64,000 nucleotides of DNA from Thomasclavelia ramosa DSM 1402 (GCF_014131695.1 NZ_CP036346.1:62001-126000); one strand, 5' to 3'. Numbered from the stretch's first letter, positions 34,675 to 45,103 are shown. Numbers and translations: made by a program. The notes: generated by a model from the sequence alone, not told the origin.

Positions 34675-35607
34675 TTATTTGTTTTTGTTTTTCTTGATTT
34701 GTTTTTTATTAATAGAAATTGTATACGTATCTAAAAGATTCTGAGAATACATAATTCTATTTCTAGCTCTGTCAAAATTGGTCATTCCATTTTCATTAGA
34801 TAGAATCTTTTTTACATAATTATTTTTTCCTTCAATACATCCGTTAGATATTCTTCTTCATTATATTCATTTTCTTTAACATCATTAAATACACGATAAT
34901 CTTCTTTCAAATTATAAGCCATTTTTAATTCTTTGTTTATAGAAAGAACACATTCTAATACTCCTGCTTCACTAGTTGTATAACCTAATGTACGATCAAA
35001 AAAGTACTTTTCATCATTTATTTTATCGCCACTCTTTAAAAGCAGTTCGTATCTATATTTTAATAATTTGTATTCTTGACTATCTTTGTAACGTCTTAAT
35101 ATCCTTTTCCTAACTGAATTTAGACAGACTGTAATCTTCTTTAAAACACGGAAACTGTCAATACATATTATAGTTTTAGGAAAATATAGTCTCATTAAAG
35201 TGCGGTAATGATTATACATATCCATAGAAATGTATTTTACTTTATCACGTTCACTCTTAGGAATGGAGAAGAAATAATCATTAAGTTTCTCTTCACATCT
35301 AGATTCAACGATATCTAGGATAAGTTAGTTTTTGAATCCCATAATCATAAATGCATATTTATATTTAGAACGTCTGTCGAAATAGAAATCATCTATACAT
35401 ATGATTTCTTGTAAGTGGTGTCTTTTTAATTGAACATGATTATCAAATATTCTTACTACTGTTGAAGGGCTAACGTTATAGCATTTGGCAATAGATGAGT
35501 AAGTAGCTGTATAATGTTTAAGATCATTTAATATAGAAATTAATGTAACATTTGTAATAGAACTATAACTCTTATCAAAAGAATTTGGTTCATTAAATGT
35601 TTTCCTT
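34675..35607 (-). pseudogene. ISL3-family transposase relic
   Basis: Minus-strand sequence reads as an ISL3 transposase in pieces: SFDKSYSSITNVTLISILND, a helix-turn-helix (YSSIAKCYNVSPSTVVRIFD), IICIDDFYFDRRSKYKYAFM, an in-frame stop near 35323, LDIVESRCEEKLNDYFFSIP, VKYISMDMYNHYRTLMRLYF, IICIDSFRVLKK, then a frameshift near 34850 and ISNGCIEGKNNYVKKILSNE, RARNRIMYSQNLLDTY to a stop at 34675. The 137-residue open stretch at 34812-35225 is only one fragment. The N-terminal zinc finger is missing. Confidence 0.85.
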
Positions 35608-35672
35608 CAGTATTTTGTGATACAATTATATTTGATATTGCTATACTTAATCAAAATGATATATTAATCTAG

Positions 35673-36450
35673 TTAAATCAACATACTTTTTAAATATTTT
35701 ACTAACATATCTTCTGCTTGTTCAAAGTTTGTATCGATATATTAAATAATACCATTTCGTGATTATATAAATTTATAACAGAGTATTGATACAGTTTACT
35801 ATCAACTATATGAACTTCTAATAAATCTGTGGGTCATACCTCAGTACATTTGGCTATATTAAAGTTTTTTACATAATAGATTTTATAATTTTCTTCATCG
35901 ACTATAGTAAAAATTTATAACTGTTCTAATCATATCTCCTCTATATGAATTTATATTTAGCTTTCATTGTAATAGTGTGACATCAACCTTTTAACTTTTT
36001 ATGATTAGCCTTAAATTCTATGTTAGACAAATCTAAAGAAGATCTATGGTATCCATAATTTTGGTATTCTGAGAACCATTATTCATTTTATAGTAGTGTA
36101 TTGATTCTTAACACTGGAAATATTTAGAATAATCTTTGATGGGTAATAACAATACGATTTATTTACAATTTTTACCTTTTTCTTTGGTTGTCGTGTTTTC
36201 ATGTATGAACTACAGTATGTAATTTTCTTATGTACTCATTCTTTGTCTTAAGACTTAATATTTCTTCATTTTTTTGTTAGATAATTGAACTTTTGTTATT
36301 TGGATATACAGCTTTCATTTCTTTTTTTCGGTAGCTGATTTCCTTTTTTTCTACTATATTATAGCTTTTTTATAAGAGTTTATCCAAGAATGCAACAATC
36401 GATCATATTTAATGGTAGTACTCGTGACTATATTAGTAATTTACGCTTAG
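35673..36450 (-). pseudogene. IS3-family (IS150-like) orfA/orfB relic
   Basis: Minus-strand fragments in changing frames: an orfA-like tail (YDRLLHSWINSYKK, NEEILSLKTKNEYIRKLHTV), orfB YQNYGYHRSSLDLSNIEFKA then NHKKLKG, and the integrase core TIVDEENYKIYYVKNFNIAK then KCTEV, stop, PTDLLEVHIVDSKLYQYSVI, NLYNHEMVLFNIS, frameshift, NFEQAEDMLVKYLKSM, stop at 35673. The first DDE aspartate is kept in PTDLLEV; the second is Asn in VINLYN, and the C-terminus with the Glu is gone. The element is dead. Confidence 0.75.
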
Positions 36451-36861
36451 ATGTGACCAATACTAATTTTTAATACGTTTTTACAATAAAAAATAGCTAT
36501 AACATCTAAACAATTTCAATTAATATAATGCTAAAAAGGTTGATTTTTTCTAATTGAATAGGAGTTATTATCTTTATTTTTGCCCTCCCATATCATCGCA
36601 TATGCTATTTTCTATAATGAAAAAGTGGCTTACTTGTTTAGGTGGGTAAACTTTGCACTCACTTTAGAGCTCCCTTTTTTACAACTTTTAGAAATAAAAT
36701 AAATAAGTTAGTGTTTAGTGTAGGTTTATGGTATTATAATCAATGAAGTAATTTATAAATTGGATTTTTATGGTAATAATTTAATTAAATTATCATTAAA
36801 AATCTTTGCTTATAAATAATTTAGCAAAAAATATGAAAGGCTGTATATATAGAGGGTATGC
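36451..36861. other. intergenic region before the polysaccharide export operon
   Basis: About 400 bp with no recognisable gene. Contains scattered stop-rich AT sequence that may still belong to decayed mobile DNA. No repeat, tRNA or riboswitch pattern seen. Confidence 0.5.
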
Positions 36862-36890
36862 TTGCAAAAATTAAAAAAATGCAGTAAAAT
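36862..36890 (+). promoter_or_regulatory. promoter of the polysaccharide export operon
   Basis: TTGCAA (36862-36867), 17-bp spacer, TAAAAT (36885-36890), about 60 bp before the ATG at 36951. It is the only good promoter-like sequence before the first 8 kb of closely packed genes. Confidence 0.6.
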
Positions 36891-36950
36891 GCAGTGAATT
36901 ATGAAGAGTCTAACTAAAACTATAAAAGTATATTTATAAAGGTGGATTTT

Positions 36951-38078
36951 ATGGAAAATATAGAAAATGCAATAGAAATAAGAGATATGAGTAAAGATTT
37001 CAAGCTTATTTATGACAAACCAACAACTTTAAAGGAACGGTTAGTTTTTTGGAATAGATCAAAGCCTGAATGGCATCATGTTCTGAAAAATATAAATCTA
37101 GATATTAAGAAAGGTGATACTGTTGCTTTAGTGGGGACAAATGGAAGTGGAAAATCTACACTTTTAAAATTAATGACAAGAATATTATATCCTACAAAAG
37201 GAAAATTAGAAACTGCCGGGAAATTAACTTCGCTATTAGAACTTGGAGCGGGTTTTCATCCTGATTTTACAGGTAGAGAAAATATATATTTTAATGCATC
37301 TATTTTTGGATTGACTAAATTTGAAATAGAAAAACGAATTGATGAAATAATAGAGTTTTCTGAATTAGGAAGTTTTATTGATAATCCAGTTAGGACTTAT
37401 TCGTCAGGAATGTACATGCGTTTAGCTTTTTCAGTAGCAATAAATGTTGATGCTGAAATATTATTAATAGATGAGATTTTGGCAGTTGGAGATCAACACT
37501 TTCAAGATAAGTGTTTTTCGAAGTTGAAAGAGTTGAGAGATAGTGATAAAACAATTGTTATTGTTTCTCATAGCTTAGATATGATTAAAAAATTATGTAC
37601 AAGAGCGGTTTGGATTTATAACGGTGAAGTAAAGGCGGATGGAAATCCAAATATTGTAATTGATAAATATCTTGATCAAGTAGTTAAGGATCATGCCAAT
37701 CAAGTTAAAGATTATGTACCAGAAACAATTAACTGTATCTTAACAATTGAAACACCAACGGAGTTTGAAGAAAAAGATAATAGCAGTAATATTGTAGTAT
37801 CAGGTTGGGAAGTAAGTAATACTTTTACAACTAATGTAGATGTTTATATGGATAATAAATATATTGGTCGTGCAAGTAGGCATAAAAGAAATGATGTTCT
37901 TATGCATTATCAAGAAGCTAATGGCGGAGCAAGCATGAATGCTCAAGCAGGATGGGAAATTAATGTGCCTGTAAAGGGATTAGAGGGAAATCATATCATT
38001 TATGTAAAAGTTAGTGATGGAGATAATATAATTGCAAATAAACAAGTACAAGTAATTCTTAAGGATAAAAGTAGGTAA
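36951..38078 (+). CDS. polysaccharide/teichoic acid ABC exporter, ATP-binding subunit (Wzt/TagH/RgpD type)
   Basis: 375 residues from ATG 36951 (AAGGTGG upstream). Walker A VGTNGSGKSTLLK, the family's LLELGAGFHPDFTGRENIY, ABC signature YSSGMYMRLAFSVAI and Walker B ILLIDEILAVGD, with DQHFQDKC after it. After residue 245 comes an extra C-terminal domain of about 125 residues (IVVSGWEVSNTFTTNVDVYM, GRASRHKRNDV) that resembles beta-sandwich domains of surface hydrolases and could recognise the polymer as in Wzt. It powers export of an undecaprenyl-linked polymer with the permease that follows 4 nt later. Confidence 0.93.
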   Translation: MENIENAIEIRDMSKDFKLIYDKPTTLKERLVFWNRSKPEWHHVLKNINLDIKKGDTVALVGTNGSGKSTLLKLMTRILYPTKGKLETAGKLTSLLELGAGFHPDFTGRENIYFNASIFGLTKFEIEKRIDEIIEFSELGSFIDNPVRTYSSGMYMRLAFSVAINVDAEILLIDEILAVGDQHFQDKCFSKLKELRDSDKTIVIVSHSLDMIKKLCTRAVWIYNGEVKADGNPNIVIDKYLDQVVKDHANQVKDYVPETINCILTIETPTEFEEKDNSSNIVVSGWEVSNTFTTNVDVYMDNKYIGRASRHKRNDVLMHYQEANGGASMNAQAGWEINVPVKGLEGNHIIYVKVSDGDNIIANKQVQVILKDKSR

Positions 38079-38082
38079 AATT

Positions 38083-38865
38083 ATGAAATTAATTGAAAAT
38101 TTATATCAATATAGGGAATTGTTAAAATCAAATATTAAAAAAGAAATTCGTGGTAAGTACAAAGGTTCTGTTTTAGGAGTTTTGTGGTCATTTTTAAACC
38201 CTTTGTTAATGGTAATGGTTTATTTTTTAGTCTTTCCTTTTTTGTTTAGAAATACTGTTGATAATTATTTGATATATCTTGTTATTGGGGTGATTCCTTG
38301 GAATTTTTTTACGACAACTATGAATCAAGGTATTATGACTATTAGAGTGAATGAGGGAATTATAAAAAAAGTGTACTTTCCAAGAGAAATTCTGCCTATT
38401 TCTGTTGCAACAAGTGGGCTTGTTAACTTTTTCATATCGTCAATAATAATGTTATTATTTTGTATATTTGGTGGGGTAGGTATTTCATGGCATCTAATCC
38501 TATTTCCAGTATTTGCATTAATTCAATACTTTATAACTATGGGATTGATTTTAGGTTTGAGTGCAATTAATGTGTATATTAAGGATACAGAATATATAGT
38601 ACAGTTTTTTATTAATATGTTATTTTATGGAACGCCAATTTTATATGATTTGAGTACATTTAAAGACTTTCCGTCAATTTTAATGAAAATTATTAATTTA
38701 AATCCTTTTAAACATCTAATGGTTATTTACCGAGATATCTTTATGTATCACAATGTACCAAATTTAGGAGCTACAGTTTATATTGTTATATTTGCGGCTA
38801 TCTGTTTTTTTGGAGGGTTAGCAATATTTAGAAAACTAGAAAAAGGGTTTGCTGAGGAGGTATAA
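38083..38865 (+). CDS. polysaccharide/teichoic acid ABC exporter, permease subunit (Wzm/TagG/RgpC type)
   Basis: 260 residues with six membrane segments. ABC-2 family motifs: KKEIRGKYKGSVLGVLWSFL followed by NPLLMVMVYFLVF, VIGVIPWNFFTTTMNQG and the C-terminal NPFKHLMVIYRDIFMYHN. Pairs with the ATPase just upstream. In rhamnan-polysaccharide clusters of streptococci the same pair (RgpC/D, GacD/E) exports the backbone. Confidence 0.93.
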   Translation: MKLIENLYQYRELLKSNIKKEIRGKYKGSVLGVLWSFLNPLLMVMVYFLVFPFLFRNTVDNYLIYLVIGVIPWNFFTTTMNQGIMTIRVNEGIIKKVYFPREILPISVATSGLVNFFISSIIMLLFCIFGGVGISWHLILFPVFALIQYFITMGLILGLSAINVYIKDTEYIVQFFINMLFYGTPILYDLSTFKDFPSILMKIINLNPFKHLMVIYRDIFMYHNVPNLGATVYIVIFAAICFFGGLAIFRKLEKGFAEEV

Positions 38866-38866
38866 A

Positions 38867-41023
38867 ATGGGAGTTACAAACTTTGTTGACTCAACTAAAA
38901 AAACACCGACTTTTATTAATGATGAAATCACGGGTATAAAGGTTCAATATTTAAAAATTATACTAGCTAATTTAAAAGAAAATAATGAACTCTTTGTTTA
39001 TAGTAATGATATAGAAATTGCTTATAATAAAAAAATGATATCAGATGATGGGGATATTCAAATTGAATTAGAAATTCCTAAAGATTGTAAAGAGATAAGA
39101 GTTTGTTGTTTAAGCGGTAAATGTCTAATAGATGTTTATAGATTAAAAATTTCTTATGCTTTTAAAATTAGAAGTTTATTTAAAAAGATTTTTTCTATAA
39201 TAAATAGATCAATTATTGTATTTGGGCGAGGTATGAGATTTTTATGGCGTGAACATAGGATGATGATTCCTCCAACATTATGGAGAAAATATTTTATTCG
39301 TTTTTTTAGTCGAGTGAAGGAACGAGGTGAGATATTATGGAATCCGTTTATTCAAGATGATTATCATAAATGGATTCAGAAATTTGAGAAAAATAATATT
39401 GATAAAGAACAGGAATATAATCCCTTAATATCAATCCTTATACCAGTTTATAATGTTGAGAGAAAATTTTTATCAGAGTGTTTAGATTCGATTTTAAATC
39501 AAACATATCAAAATTATGAAGTATGTATAGTTGATGATTGTTCAACAAATCTGGAAACGATTAACACGTTAAAAGAATATGAAAATAAAGATACCCGTAT
39601 AGTAGTTAAAACTAGGTTAATTAACGGACATATTTCAAAGGCTTCAAATGATGCACTTGAAATTGCACGTGGTGAGTTTATTTGTTTAGTTGATAATGAT
39701 GATACGCTAGCACCAAATGCTTTATATGAAAATGTAGCTTTATTAAATAAACATAAAGATGCTGATTTCATTTATAGTGATGAAGACAAATTAGATTTGC
39801 GGGGTGAAAGATGTGAGCCGCACTTTAAGTCTGATTTTGCACCAGATACTTTATTAGGTATAAATTATATTTGTCATCTTGCAGTTTTGCGGACTTCATT
39901 AGTTAGAGAAGTTGGTGGTTTCACAGTTGGTCTAGAAGGAGTTCAGGACCATGATTTATTTTTACGAATAACTGAAAAAACAAAGAATATATATCACATC
40001 CCAAAAATCTTATATCATTGGAGAATGATTGAGGGCTCAACATCTTTATCAGTTGATAATAAAGCTTATGCAGTGAAAAAGGGAATAGAAACTATAGAGA
40101 GTACCCTAAAAAGGCGAGGCGTAAAAGCAAATGTTAAAAGTTTAGGGAATAGTACAGTTTATGGGATTGAGTATGTATTAGATACAGAACCAAGTGTATC
40201 TATTATTGTCCCAACTAGAGATTTTGCAGATGTGACAGAAAAGTGCTTAGAATCTATTTACAAATTAACAAATTATAGTAATTTTGAAGTTGTAATTGTG
40301 GATAATAGAAGCGAAAAGCAAGAAACTATGGAATTGTTTGAAAAATATCAAATGAGATATGAAAATTTTAGAGTTATTAAAGCTGATATGGAGTTTAATT
40401 ATTCTGCAATAAATAATTTAGCAGTAAATACATGCAAGTCAGATGTATTAGTACTTCTTAATAACGATACAGAAGTACTTACGCCAAACTGGTTAAAATT
40501 GATGGTATCTTATGCAATACAGAAACATATCGGAGCAGTTGGAGCAAAATTATTATATCCAGATATGACGATTCAACATGGTGGAGTTTTGCTCGGAGTA
40601 GGGAATGCGGTGGCTGCTCATGCTTTTATTAGTCATCCTAGGGATGATGAGGGAGTATATGGGCGTTTAAAAATACCTTATAATTATTCAGCTGTAACGG
40701 CAGCTTGTTTAGCAGTAGAACGAAAAAAATATATACAAGTTGGGGGACTAGATGAGACTTTAAAGGTTGCATATAATGATGTTGATTTTAATTTAAAATT
40801 ACTAGATGCAGGATATTATAATTTATTTATTCCGCAAGTTGAATTAATTCATTATGAGTCAAAAAGCAGAGGACTTGATTCAACTAGTGAAAAGTATAAA
40901 CAATTCTTGGCAGAGAATAATTATATGCATAAGAAGTGGGCTAAGTATATTGAATGTGATCCATATTACAATAAAAATTTAAGTAAGTTAGGTTTGTATA
41001 TGTTAAATAGGAACATTGATTAG
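38867..41023 (+). CDS. double-domain family 2 glycosyltransferase (rhamnosyltransferase-like)
   Basis: 718 residues from ATG 38867 (GAGGAGGT upstream), 1 nt after the permease stop. An N-terminal 180-residue region lacks motifs. GT2 domain 1 (about 190-400): ISILIPVYNVERKFLSECLD, VDDCSTN, DNDDTLAPN, HWRMIEGSTS. GT2 domain 2 (about 440-690): VSIIVPTRDFADVTEKCLES, VDNRSE, LLNNDTEVL, VGGLDETLKVAYNDVDFNL, HYESKSRGLD. Both have intact DxD-like motifs, so it should add two linkages, as RgpF/GacG-type enzymes do. Acceptor and sugar are inferred to be a rhamnose-containing chain. Confidence 0.88.
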   Translation: MGVTNFVDSTKKTPTFINDEITGIKVQYLKIILANLKENNELFVYSNDIEIAYNKKMISDDGDIQIELEIPKDCKEIRVCCLSGKCLIDVYRLKISYAFKIRSLFKKIFSIINRSIIVFGRGMRFLWREHRMMIPPTLWRKYFIRFFSRVKERGEILWNPFIQDDYHKWIQKFEKNNIDKEQEYNPLISILIPVYNVERKFLSECLDSILNQTYQNYEVCIVDDCSTNLETINTLKEYENKDTRIVVKTRLINGHISKASNDALEIARGEFICLVDNDDTLAPNALYENVALLNKHKDADFIYSDEDKLDLRGERCEPHFKSDFAPDTLLGINYICHLAVLRTSLVREVGGFTVGLEGVQDHDLFLRITEKTKNIYHIPKILYHWRMIEGSTSLSVDNKAYAVKKGIETIESTLKRRGVKANVKSLGNSTVYGIEYVLDTEPSVSIIVPTRDFADVTEKCLESIYKLTNYSNFEVVIVDNRSEKQETMELFEKYQMRYENFRVIKADMEFNYSAINNLAVNTCKSDVLVLLNNDTEVLTPNWLKLMVSYAIQKHIGAVGAKLLYPDMTIQHGGVLLGVGNAVAAHAFISHPRDDEGVYGRLKIPYNYSAVTAACLAVERKKYIQVGGLDETLKVAYNDVDFNLKLLDAGYYNLFIPQVELIHYESKSRGLDSTSEKYKQFLAENNYMHKKWAKYIECDPYYNKNLSKLGLYMLNRNID

Positions 41024-41039
41024 GTGGTGAGTCATAGTA

Positions 41040-43022
41040 ATGAAGTATAGAATAGAAGAATGTGAAGTATGTGGTATTATGAATCCAACATTAGTTATAC
41101 GAGGTTGGGCGGATTCAACAATTAACCATATTAAAATTAAATCACCTGATGAAATTTTAGTGAAAGAAATAAAAAAAATTAGATCTAGAATAGTATCATT
41201 TGATTATAAAATACCTTTAAAAAAACATACAGTATATAAAGTATACTTATGTAATGATGAATTAGATATTAAAGTTAAAGTTGTTCGTTCTAATTTTATA
41301 AAAAGAGTATGGCAAAAATATAAACCTAGAGGTATATTTATTAATAAGGTCTTTGGAATTATATATGATCCATTAAAGAGGGAAATAATAAAATTCAATA
41401 AGGGAACGTTAAATATGCAAAATGAGAATGAATATAATGAGTGGCTAAAAAATAACGATAGATTTGTTGAAGTGAAAAATTTTAATTATCAGCCTAAAAT
41501 ATCTATAGTTATGCCAGTTTATAATGTTCCTGGAAAGTACTTGAGTTATTGTATAGAATCCATTTTGAAACAAACATATCAAAATTTTGAAATTTGTATT
41601 GCTGATGACTGTTCAACTAATATTGATACAATTGAAACACTAAAAGCTTATAAAAATAAAGATAATAGGATAAAAGTTATTTTTAGAGAAGAAAATGGGC
41701 ATATTTCTAGAGCAACAAATTCTGCTTTATCTTTAGCAAGTGGTGAATTTATAGGATTGATGGATAATGATGATACGTTAGATCCGCATGCATTAAATGA
41801 AGTAGTTAATATATTAAATGAGGATAAAAATATAGATTTTATATATACCGATGAAGATAAAATAGACATGGGTGGAAAAAGAAGTGATCCACATTTTAAA
41901 CCTGATTTTTCGTTAGATACATTGTATGGTGGGAATTATATCTGTCACTTTAGTGTTATTAGAAAAAATATAATTGAAAAAATCGGCGGTTTTCGAGTTG
42001 GGTATGAAGGTGCACAAGATTTTGATTTATTTTTGAGAGTATCAAATGAAACTGATAAAATTTATCATATACCTAAAATTCTATATCATTGGAGAATGAT
42101 TCCAGGTTCAACAGCTGTAGGTGGGGATGGTGCTAAAAACTATGCTGGGGAAGCAGGAAAACGTGCATTAGAGGATTATTTTAAACAAAAAGCTATTTCG
42201 GTTAAGATAGATAATATTATTAGTACACAATACTTTGTTGAATATATTTTCGAAAATGAACCAAAAGTAGATATTCTTGTTGTTTTTGAAGGTAATAACA
42301 CATCATTAAATAATTTTTTAAGATCAGTATATACTGATAATGCTTATAAAAATTTTGTTGTAAATATTATAAATAAAGATAACAAACCATTGAAAATAGA
42401 TACAAATTTTAATCACAGTGTTAAGCTTTTTATTAATGAGAAAAATGTTATTGAGACAGTAAATAATATTATTCAAGCAAGTGATGGTGAATACATAATA
42501 TTTGCAAATGAGTATTGTAATTTTGAGACATATGATTGGATTAACTTGATGGTTGGCTATGCAAAACAAAATGAAATAGGTGCTGTTGGTTGTAAAGTTA
42601 TGGATAAAAATAAGATTGTAAGAAATGCTGGAGTTATATTAAGCGAGCAATCTTTATTTATAAATGCTTATGAATGTACTAGTAGAAATGATTATGGGAA
42701 TTATGGTAGGCTATTAGTACCATATAATTATTCTATAGTAAGTAGTCATTTAATGTGTGTTTCAAAAGAAAAAATACATAATTTAGATACCGATTTTAAT
42801 TTAGATTTTTCGCTATATGATTTATGTTTGAGATTGTTAGAGGATGGTTTGAGAAATGTTGTTTTACCACAAGTAGAAGTTATTAATACAGCATACAAAA
42901 GAAGTTCAGATATTGAGCAAGAGAAAATTTTTCAAAGAAAGAATAAAATGCATATAGGGAATGATAGATATTATAATGTAAACCTTTCAAAAGAAAAAGC
43001 GTTTAGATTAAAAAAAATATAA
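41040..43022 (+). CDS. double-domain GT2 paralogue with a degenerate second domain
   Basis: 660 residues; same layout as the previous gene. Domain 1 (about 150-370) is intact: ISIVMPVYNVPGKYLSYCIE, ADDCSTN, DNDDTLDPH, HWRMIPGSTAV. Domain 2 (about 410-640) keeps the fold's frame (GYAKQNEIGAVGCKVMD, YGRLLVPYNYS) but its catalytic motifs are gone: FANEYCN replaces LLNNDTE, NLDFSLYDLCL replaces LKVAYNDVDF, and the HYES motif is absent. It is probably monofunctional, with a pseudo-glycosyltransferase domain serving in binding. Starts 16 nt after the upstream stop, with GGTGGTGAG as ribosome site. Confidence 0.85.
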   Translation: MKYRIEECEVCGIMNPTLVIRGWADSTINHIKIKSPDEILVKEIKKIRSRIVSFDYKIPLKKHTVYKVYLCNDELDIKVKVVRSNFIKRVWQKYKPRGIFINKVFGIIYDPLKREIIKFNKGTLNMQNENEYNEWLKNNDRFVEVKNFNYQPKISIVMPVYNVPGKYLSYCIESILKQTYQNFEICIADDCSTNIDTIETLKAYKNKDNRIKVIFREENGHISRATNSALSLASGEFIGLMDNDDTLDPHALNEVVNILNEDKNIDFIYTDEDKIDMGGKRSDPHFKPDFSLDTLYGGNYICHFSVIRKNIIEKIGGFRVGYEGAQDFDLFLRVSNETDKIYHIPKILYHWRMIPGSTAVGGDGAKNYAGEAGKRALEDYFKQKAISVKIDNIISTQYFVEYIFENEPKVDILVVFEGNNTSLNNFLRSVYTDNAYKNFVVNIINKDNKPLKIDTNFNHSVKLFINEKNVIETVNNIIQASDGEYIIFANEYCNFETYDWINLMVGYAKQNEIGAVGCKVMDKNKIVRNAGVILSEQSLFINAYECTSRNDYGNYGRLLVPYNYSIVSSHLMCVSKEKIHNLDTDFNLDFSLYDLCLRLLEDGLRNVVLPQVEVINTAYKRSSDIEQEKIFQRKNKMHIGNDRYYNVNLSKEKAFRLKKI

Positions 43023-43032
43023 GGAGTTAGGG

Positions 43033-45018
43033 ATGAAGTTTAAAAATATTTTGTCGCAAATATTTAATGGTTTAAAAAAAATAAGTTATCAATGGCAAAT
43101 ATATAGGGATAAATCTTTTGCAAGTAGTATTTTAAAATTTTTTCCTAAAAACTTTTTGCTTGTTATATTTTTAATCTGTTCATTTATAATTATATTTAAT
43201 GAGTATGCAGCAAATAATAATAGTGTTATATATAGAAATAATCATTTATATTCGAGTAATGTAGGGGCTATATATAAAGAACCAATAGAATTTAGCCTAG
43301 ATAGAAAAAATGTTGATCAAGATTTTGATATCTTAAGTATTAAATTTGCAACATATGATAGAATAAATGATTCAGATTATACTTTATCGGTAATGGACAA
43401 AAATAATGTAGTATATGAAACAAATTTCAATACAAAAAAATTTGGTGATAATGAGTATGAGGATTTTTATCTCAATGATACAATAGATAGTAAGCGTCTA
43501 AAAGATTATACCGTGAAAATATCACCAATTAAAACAGATACTAGTAATAATATAACTGTTTTGTGTAATGAGGAAAATGGGGATATAGCGGTAGCGTATA
43601 AGGTAAGCAAAAGTCCTTTGAACATAAGCACTTTTATAATCATTGGAATGATTATATTGTTTTTTATTTTGATGAAGATTGTTAATGAAAGAAAAATAAT
43701 ACATGAAAAGTTTTTGATATTAGCTTTAATTTTTATTGCGTTTGCAACTATATTAACGCCACCATATCAAGTTCCCGACGAGAGATTGCATTATTTAAGG
43801 ACTCTACAATTATCTCAATATAATTTTTCAAAAACACCATCAGAAAATTTGGGAAGCAGAGAGATAATTGTACCAGACAACTTAGATGATGTTAATTATA
43901 GTAGAGCAGAAGCAACTGATGCAGTCACGGATGTTGGATTGATAGGTGATAGCATGGTAGAGGGGCGAAATATTGAAAAAAGATATAATTCAAGTATAGG
44001 TGGAAGTGCTGTAATGGTCGCTTATTTATTACCTTCTATTATTTTAAGGTTAGTTGACTGTTTTACGAACTCACCATTAGTTTTATTTTACACAGGCAGA
44101 TTAGTCTGCTTAGGAATAAATTTTCTTCTCACCTACTATGCAATTAAATTAACTCCTAAGTTCAAAAATACGATGCTTATAGTTGCATTGATGCCGATGT
44201 CTATTCAATCAATGATTTCATATTCGTACGATGGATTATTAAATGCATGTATATTGCTATTTATAGCAACATGTCTAAAAATGATATATGATAAAGAAAA
44301 TAAGATAAATAAAAGATATTTGTCTATTTCAGTGATAATGCTATTTATGATAATTAGTATAAAATTACCATATGCATTATTAGGAGTTTTATACTTCTTT
44401 ATACCATCTTATAAGTTTAATAATAGTGTAAAAAAGACAGCAAGTATTTTTATTGTTTTATTTGCTACATATCTATCGACGTTGTTATTATCAAAGGTTA
44501 TGAGTATAGGGGCGTTGACCACTTCTGTAGTTTCAAATAGTGGAAATGAACAATCAAATTTTACGTATATATTAAATAATCCATTAGAAATATTTTCAAT
44601 TGCAAAAAATACTTTTAAAGAAAAAATCGTCTTTTATATCGATTCGTTAGTTGGTTATTTTGGATACTTTTCTATAAAAATGCATACAATATTTCAATAT
44701 GCCTATTTAATCATGGCAGGTGGGCTAATACTGACGGAAGAAAGTAATTTTAAGAAAAAAGAAAGAATATTTTATTTTTTAATAGTGTTAACAGTTATTG
44801 CGGGAATTTTTGGTGCTCTATATTTTGCATGGTCAGGATATCAATTGTCATACGTAGAAGGAGTACAAGGAAGGTATTTTATACCATTAATTTTACCAAC
44901 AATAATGATATTTTCATTTAGGAAAAAAATATTGACTATTAAGAATTCAACAATATTTTCTTTTATCGACATAATTTTACTTAATTATATAATTTTATTA
45001 CTGGTTTATAATTTTTAA
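43033..45018 (+). CDS. DUF2142 polytopic membrane protein (GT-C-like), copy 1
   Basis: 661 residues. One N-terminal membrane segment, an extracellular beta-rich region (about 60-190), then some ten more membrane segments. The first external loop after the second segment has the DUF2142 signature LTPPYQVPDERLHYLRTLQL, and the end has YVEGVQGRYFIPLILPT, as in copy 2. DUF2142 proteins resemble GT-C glycosyltransferases that use polyprenyl-phosphate sugars. Next to a DPM1-like enzyme and DUF2304, a role in extracellular side-chain addition is likely (inference). Ribosome site AAGGAG. Last gene before an internal promoter. Confidence 0.82.
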   Translation: MKFKNILSQIFNGLKKISYQWQIYRDKSFASSILKFFPKNFLLVIFLICSFIIIFNEYAANNNSVIYRNNHLYSSNVGAIYKEPIEFSLDRKNVDQDFDILSIKFATYDRINDSDYTLSVMDKNNVVYETNFNTKKFGDNEYEDFYLNDTIDSKRLKDYTVKISPIKTDTSNNITVLCNEENGDIAVAYKVSKSPLNISTFIIIGMIILFFILMKIVNERKIIHEKFLILALIFIAFATILTPPYQVPDERLHYLRTLQLSQYNFSKTPSENLGSREIIVPDNLDDVNYSRAEATDAVTDVGLIGDSMVEGRNIEKRYNSSIGGSAVMVAYLLPSIILRLVDCFTNSPLVLFYTGRLVCLGINFLLTYYAIKLTPKFKNTMLIVALMPMSIQSMISYSYDGLLNACILLFIATCLKMIYDKENKINKRYLSISVIMLFMIISIKLPYALLGVLYFFIPSYKFNNSVKKTASIFIVLFATYLSTLLLSKVMSIGALTTSVVSNSGNEQSNFTYILNNPLEIFSIAKNTFKEKIVFYIDSLVGYFGYFSIKMHTIFQYAYLIMAGGLILTEESNFKKKERIFYFLIVLTVIAGIFGALYFAWSGYQLSYVEGVQGRYFIPLILPTIMIFSFRKKILTIKNSTIFSFIDIILLNYIILLLVYNF

Positions 45019-45103
45019 TTACAATGCATTTATTGTTGATTTTACGGGTTAGTTTGTTACTTTCCCGTTTTTAATATAGATTGGGTTTATAATCAAGGTT
45101 TCA

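Noticed and set aside
34812-35225. Intact 137-residue gene
   Set aside because: It is an internal fragment of an ISL3 transposase; matching sequence continues on both sides across a stop and a frameshift.
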